The notes under the pieces: generated by a model
What the model saw: the letters and a program-made list of their open reading frames with translations, nothing else
Database searches by the model: none
Told to the model about the DNA's origin: nothing
Part shown: one piece after another, positions 41,463 through 45,425 of the stretch
Numbering within the stretch: the first letter of the stretch is position 1
Layout: the number at the start of each line of letters is the position of its first letter
Program-made: the position numbers and the translations under genes
Assembly: GCA_903833595.1 (NCBI GenBank)
Contig: CAILFU010000168.1
Location: forward strand, 1-45,425
Source: an uncultured Pseudomonadota bacterium
Lineage (GTDB): Bacteria; Pseudomonadota; Gammaproteobacteria; Burkholderiales; Methylophilaceae
DNA: 45,425 nucleotides
Direction of reading: 5' to 3'

Positions 41463-42413
41463 ATGAATAATTTTACAGTAGAGGCAATCGATCTTACGCG
41501 GCTTTATGGCGGTAGAGAAGCCGTTAGTAATGTGAGTTTCACCTTAAGCAAAGGTCAAGTGCTTGGTTTTCTAGGGCCTAATGGCGCTGGTAAATCCACC
41601 ACCATGAAAATGCTAACCGGTAATCTTGCGCCAAGTAATGGCAGTGTAAAAATTTGTGGTATCGATATGATGGAAAACCCCAAAGAGGCTAAAGCACTCA
41701 TTGGATACTTGCCTGAGATGCGGCCACTATATAAAGAGCTAACAGTCGATGAGTATTTAACCATTGCAGCAAGGTTACATAGAGTAAGCGCTGGCCATAT
41801 TAAAAAAGCAGTCGAAATTGCTAAAGAGCGTTGTGGCTTAAGTCACATGAGTAAACGCCTTATTGAAAATCTATCTAATGGCTATCAGCAACGCGTCGGC
41901 ATTGCTCAAGCGATTATTCATAACCCGATGGTGGTTATTCTAGATGAGCCAACAGTCGGTTTAGATCCCATACAAATCCGCGATATTCGTGCGTTGATTC
42001 GTGAAGTGGGTAGTGAGCGTAGTGTGATTATTTCTACGCATATTCTGCCAGAAGTTGAAATGGTCTGTGACCATGTGCAAATTATCGATAAAGGCAAGTT
42101 GGTGTTCAACGGCTCTATCGACGTGCTGAAAAAACAACGTATCGGCAATAAACTGATGATTGCGATGCGCAATCCACCAAGTGTCGATGAAATGCTTAAA
42201 GTAGCCGGGGTTGTAGAAGCAGAAAGCTTAGCGGGTAATTTGATGCGCGTTCGTTTTGCTGATGATGCAGCGCCATCAGAGGCGATTGTTCAAGCAGCCG
42301 TAATCAATAATTGGGGCTTGTACCAAATCGCACCTGATCAAACCAGTTTAGAAGATGTGTTTGTTCAGTTGACCTATCAAGAACAAGCTGAGCCAGAACA
42401 AGTGGCTGCTTAA
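41463..42413 (+). CDS. ABC transporter ATP-binding protein (GldA-like)
   Basis: A 316-residue ATPase. Walker A is LGPNGAGKSTTMKML, signature LSNGYQQRVGIAQAI, Walker B VVILDEPTVGLDP and the H-loop STHILPEV. The C-terminal 90 residues are the extension typical of ABC-2 exporters. ATG 41463 is chosen; the frame extends to GTG 41457, six bases earlier. With the next two genes it forms a GldA-GldF-GldG-like set. Outside Bacteroidetes these are thought to be exporters or envelope functions, not gliding machinery; the substrate is unknown. Confidence 0.9.
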   Translation: MNNFTVEAIDLTRLYGGREAVSNVSFTLSKGQVLGFLGPNGAGKSTTMKMLTGNLAPSNGSVKICGIDMMENPKEAKALIGYLPEMRPLYKELTVDEYLTIAARLHRVSAGHIKKAVEIAKERCGLSHMSKRLIENLSNGYQQRVGIAQAIIHNPMVVILDEPTVGLDPIQIRDIRALIREVGSERSVIISTHILPEVEMVCDHVQIIDKGKLVFNGSIDVLKKQRIGNKLMIAMRNPPSVDEMLKVAGVVEAESLAGNLMRVRFADDAAPSEAIVQAAVINNWGLYQIAPDQTSLEDVFVQLTYQEQAEPEQVAA

Positions 42414-42424
42414 AGGATTAGACC

Positions 42425-43171
42425 ATGATTATTAATGTAGCAAGAAAAGAATTGAAAAGTATGTTTGCCTCGCCGATGGGTTGGGTAATTTTATCTTTGC
42501 TGATGTTCGCCTTTGGCACCTACTATTTAAATGGGGTGAATGATTACTTTGCGGTTATGTCTGGCGCTATGCGTCCGGCAGAGCGTACAGGCGTGACTCA
42601 ATTTGTTGGGCAAAACGTATATGGCTTCGCCTCATTTATGGTGTTGTTTGCGGTGCCATTACTTTCGATGCGCTTAATTTCGGAAGAGCGCCGTAGTCAA
42701 ACACTGCCATTCTTATTCAGTGCGCCTATCTCATTGACAGAAATTGTACTGGGTAAATTTTTAGGCTTAGTGGCATTTTTAAGCATATTGGTTGTGTTTA
42801 TTGGTGGCATGTTATCCACTTTGAACATTTGGGCAGACATAGACTTTGGCTTTATTGTGGCCAATTCAATCGGCTTGTTATTGATGGTAGCTAGCTTTTC
42901 TGCGCTAGGCCTGTATTTTTCAAGCATGACGCAGCAGCCAGTCGTGGCAGCGATTCTCACGTTTATCGCGCTTTTTGCTTTGATGTTTTTAGACCGCTTT
43001 TTTGCAGGTGATCCTAGCAATACACTTGCTAGCTTGTCGCTGACACGTCATTTCCAATCATTCTCTGGTGGTTTGATTGATACGGCAGACATTGCCTACT
43101 TTGGCTTATTTATTGCAACATTCTTAACCTTAACCGTGCGTCGTTTAGATGCAGACCGCTTACGTGGTTAA
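42425..43171 (+). CDS. ABC-2 type permease (GldF-like)
   Basis: A 248-residue integral membrane protein with about six hydrophobic segments. It begins INVARKELKSMFASPMGWVI, a typical start for this permease type, and has LLSMRLISEERRSQTLPFLF and SAPISLTEIVLGKFLGLVAF, matching ABC-2 permeases of the GldF kind. The gene follows its ATPase by 11 bp and precedes the GldG-like gene by 49 bp, so all three are very likely cotranscribed. Confidence 0.9.
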   Translation: MIINVARKELKSMFASPMGWVILSLLMFAFGTYYLNGVNDYFAVMSGAMRPAERTGVTQFVGQNVYGFASFMVLFAVPLLSMRLISEERRSQTLPFLFSAPISLTEIVLGKFLGLVAFLSILVVFIGGMLSTLNIWADIDFGFIVANSIGLLLMVASFSALGLYFSSMTQQPVVAAILTFIALFALMFLDRFFAGDPSNTLASLSLTRHFQSFSGGLIDTADIAYFGLFIATFLTLTVRRLDADRLRG

Positions 43172-43220
43172 TAAAGTTTTTCTAAATTATTAGAACTTGT
43201 AGAATTTTAGGCCTGATCAA

Positions 43221-44606
43221 ATGAATATTAATCGTAAATTACGTTTTCAACTTTTAGTACAAAACAGTTTTTTTGTTGTGCTTTTTTTAATGCTCGTTGT
43301 CTTGCTAGGGTATTTAGCCAGTCAATATCATTTTGCCAAAGACATTACCCAAGCCAATCGTAACATCCTCACACAAGGCAGTGTTAACGTCCTTAAGCAA
43401 ATGAAAGAGCCGGTGAATATCACGGTATTTGCTACCAAAGATGACGCATCAGGCGGCGATAATTTCCGTAAAGGGATGATTGATTTTGTTGCACGCTATC
43501 AGCGCGAAAAAAAGAATGTTAATTTAAAATTTATTAACCCATCCATTGAGCCAAAGCTAGCACAAGATGCCGGCGTTAAAGAAGATGGTGAAGTGGTCGT
43601 GGAATATAACAAACGTTCTGAACATATTATTCCGCCGATTGCTGAGCAAGAAATGACTAACTTACTGGTTAGACTTTCTCGTACCAATCAACAAGCCGTG
43701 ATGTACTTAGATGGTCACGGTGAGCGCAATTTATTAGGCATTAAAAATCACGATATTGGTGAGTTTGGTAAGCAATTAGAGAAAAAAGGCTTTAAGTTTG
43801 CTAATCCAGATTTAACCGTTGCTCAAGCAGTCCCTAGCAATGGCGCCATGTTGGTGATTGCTAGTCCGCAAGTAGATGTGAGCGAAGTAGAAGCTAAAAA
43901 AATTAAGGCCTACCTTGAAAGTGGCGGCAATTTACTTTGGTTGTTAGATGATGATAATTTGCACGGTTTAAAAATCGTGGCTGAATATTTAGGCATGCAA
44001 GTGTCTCCTGGCATTGCCATGGACATGGCCTCAGCCCAATATGGTGCGGATGCACGTGTCTCTTTTGCGAGTTTGTATGGTGAGCATGCGATTACCAATA
44101 ACTTTATGCTACGCACGTTATTCCCAGAGGCGCATCAGGTAACCGCGCAGGGGACAGATGAGAATGGTTGGAAAGTCAGTAATTTGATTGAGGTAGCGCC
44201 GAATGGCTGGTTAATGTCTGAAAAGCTAGCTAAAGATGCTAAGCCAGTATTTAACGAGAAAAAAGATAAAAAAGGCCCCATCAATATTGGTGTAGCCCTA
44301 GAGCGTATTTACGGTAAAAAAGGCCAGCGTGTTGTGGTGATGGGTAATGGTAACTTTTTATCAAACACGTTTATTACCAACGGTGGCAATTTGGACTTGG
44401 GTGTCAATATGGTCAACTGGCTTGCTGGTGACGATAAGTTGATTACGATTCAACCTATGCCACTTAAAGATATTAACGTGACGATTCCAGATACGGACTC
44501 AGGCCGTTTAATTGCTTGGACAGTTTTCCATGCTTTCCAGTACTTTATCCCACTCGGCATGATGATTGCTGGTTTTTACTTCTGGTGGAAACGCAGAAAA
44601 GCATAA
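43221..44606 (+). CDS. GldG-like ABC auxiliary protein
   Basis: A 461-residue membrane-anchored periplasmic protein. It has an N-terminal transmembrane helix (FFVVLFLMLVVLLGYLASQY), a large soluble part with VNITVFATKDDASGG, YLDGHGERNLLG and YLESGGNLLWLLDDDN, and a C-terminal helix (YFIPLGMMIAGFYFWWKRRK). This is the Gldg/DUF4350-like ABC_transp_aux layout. It supplies the periplasmic part of the ABC system. A 22-bp palindrome follows its stop, then the DUF4340 gene. Confidence 0.9.
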   Translation: MNINRKLRFQLLVQNSFFVVLFLMLVVLLGYLASQYHFAKDITQANRNILTQGSVNVLKQMKEPVNITVFATKDDASGGDNFRKGMIDFVARYQREKKNVNLKFINPSIEPKLAQDAGVKEDGEVVVEYNKRSEHIIPPIAEQEMTNLLVRLSRTNQQAVMYLDGHGERNLLGIKNHDIGEFGKQLEKKGFKFANPDLTVAQAVPSNGAMLVIASPQVDVSEVEAKKIKAYLESGGNLLWLLDDDNLHGLKIVAEYLGMQVSPGIAMDMASAQYGADARVSFASLYGEHAITNNFMLRTLFPEAHQVTAQGTDENGWKVSNLIEVAPNGWLMSEKLAKDAKPVFNEKKDKKGPINIGVALERIYGKKGQRVVVMGNGNFLSNTFITNGGNLDLGVNMVNWLAGDDKLITIQPMPLKDINVTIPDTDSGRLIAWTVFHAFQYFIPLGMMIAGFYFWWKRRKA

Positions 44607-44628
44607 GTGTAGGCGCATGCGCCTACAC
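44607..44628. repeat. 22-bp perfect palindrome between operon genes
   Basis: GTGTAGGCGCA is followed directly by its exact reverse complement, one base after the GldG-like stop. Only a short TTTTA (starting 3 bases later) follows, so it is at most a weak terminator or transcript-stabilising hairpin ahead of the DUF4340 gene. Confidence 0.6.
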
Positions 44629-44660
44629 AGTTTTAGGGTGATATTTTTTAAAAGGTCTAC

Positions 44661-45425
44661 ATGAAAAATCGTTGGTTACTTAATTTGGCTATGCTGTGTT
44701 TGGTGGGTGGCTTGGTGGCATTTTTATATTTGCGCCCGCAGCAAACAGCAGAGCAGTCAGCTAGCTATGAAATTTCTACGTATAAGCTTTCAGAATTTAA
44801 TGCCATTAGCGTAGAGTATCCAACTAAAGCGGCCGTTGCTTTTGAAAAAGTAAATGGGTTTTGGCGTTTATCCGCACCGACTAATATGCGCGCAGACCAA
44901 GCCTCAGTGCAGCGCATTTTATCGATTATTGCTGCCAAATCTAAAGACAAAATTACCAGCACGAATTTGGAAAAATTTGGCTTAACCAACCCTGAACTCA
45001 AGCTCAAACTTTTTAGAGATAAAAATAATGTAGAAGAGTTTACCTTTGGTACACATAACCCAGTGACTGATGAGCAATACGTTGCACATCGAAATGCAGT
45101 GTATTTGGTGTCGAATGCTTATGCTGAAGCCGCGGCTACTCAGTTGATTGAGTTGATTGATAAATCACCATTAAAACCAACCGAAAAAGTAGCAGGATTT
45201 GATTTTAGCCATCTCGAACAGTGGCAAGACACAAAATTAAAAGTTGAGATGGTAGAAGGTAAATGGAAAGCTTCTATCGCTGCAGCTAAGCCCCAACAAA
45301 ATGAGATGAATGAGTGGCTAGACTTCTCATGGATGCACAATGCCGCTAAATCAGTGGAGGTTTATACGCCGGATCCTAAAATCACTTATCCGTCATTTGA
45401 AATTAAACTGACGGACGGCAGTAAA
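44661..45425 (+). CDS. DUF4340 protein, truncated by window end
   Basis: The first 255 codons of a gene that continues past the window. After an N-terminal membrane helix (WLLNLAMLCLVGGLVAFLYL), the periplasmic part shows the DUF4340 pattern of repeated units: KVNGFWRLSAPTNMRADQAS followed by VQRILSIIAAKSKDKI and EKFGLTNPELKLKLF, and later EGKWKASIAAAKPQQNEMNE. DUF4340 proteins are commonly encoded after GldG-like genes and are thought to be part of the same envelope system. An AAAGG site precedes the ATG. The end cannot be seen. Confidence 0.85.
   Translation, partial: MKNRWLLNLAMLCLVGGLVAFLYLRPQQTAEQSASYEISTYKLSEFNAISVEYPTKAAVAFEKVNGFWRLSAPTNMRADQASVQRILSIIAAKSKDKITSTNLEKFGLTNPELKLKLFRDKNNVEEFTFGTHNPVTDEQYVAHRNAVYLVSNAYAEAAATQLIELIDKSPLKPTEKVAGFDFSHLEQWQDTKLKVEMVEGKWKASIAAAKPQQNEMNEWLDFSWMHNAAKSVEVYTPDPKITYPSFEIKLTDGSK

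Noticed and set aside
1-45425. CRISPR array or insertion sequence
   Set aside because: I saw no regularly spaced repeats, no cas genes, and no DDE transposase or terminal inverted repeats; the only recombinase is the tyrosine integrase.

Overview
The window looks like chromosome of a betaproteobacterial methylotroph of the Methylophilaceae (Methylotenera/Methylophilus-like). This is inferred from gene order and protein character: nadA-nudB-ispH-purU, lptM-lysA, a pilE-fimT-pilV-pilW-pilX-pilY1 minor pilin cluster, and the lolB-ispE-tRNA-Gln-prs-rplY-pth-ychF block. No taxonomic marker was searched. The core is moderately AT-rich; the middle, about 14.6-32.3 kb, is visibly richer in A/T and holds accessory genes.

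Layout. 1-6.3 kb: the end of a TonB-like gene, a thioredoxin-fold ferredoxin, HIT, nadA, nudB, ispH, purU, a 46-residue exported peptide, lysA and the small lipoprotein gene lptM (the last two small genes are easily missed). 6.5-14.0 kb: a tightly packed type IV pilus minor pilin/PilY1 operon ending at a bidirectional terminator shared with a convergent Gx-transporter gene.

14.6-20.5 kb: a four-gene minus-strand cassette, transcribed in the order C5 DNA methyltransferase, ParB-fold protein with a DGNRR motif, SNF2-type helicase, DUF3883 PD-(D/E)XK-like nuclease. Its genes overlap or lie a few bases apart. It looks like a multi-subunit restriction-modification or DNA-modification defence system, and I cannot match it to a named system. 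20.6-22.9 kb: an AbiE-like type IV toxin-antitoxin pair with a recognisable autoregulated promoter, between a 3'-half tRNA-Met remnant plus a 39-bp imperfect repeat and a second copy of that repeat.

22.9-32.45 kb: an integrative element at tRNA-Met with a P4-type tyrosine integrase, an AlpA-like regulator, a small replication-type operon (DUF1376-like protein and others), several exported or membrane cargo proteins, and a two-gene graspetide-type RiPP locus (60-residue precursor plus ATP-grasp ligase). The repeated tRNA 3' ends suggest stepwise accretion of elements at this tRNA.

32.5-45.4 kb: core genes ychF, pth, rplY, prs, tRNA-Gln and ispE. Between ispE and lolB lies a fusion of an exported N-terminal domain to an alpha-carbonic-anhydrase domain that has lost two of its three zinc histidines. 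Then come lolB, a large TPR lipoprotein, and a GldA/GldF/GldG-like ABC system followed by a DUF4340 protein cut by the window end.

The best candidates for new biology are the methyltransferase-ParB-SNF2-DUF3883 cassette, the graspetide locus, and the zinc-ligand-deficient carbonic anhydrase fusion.
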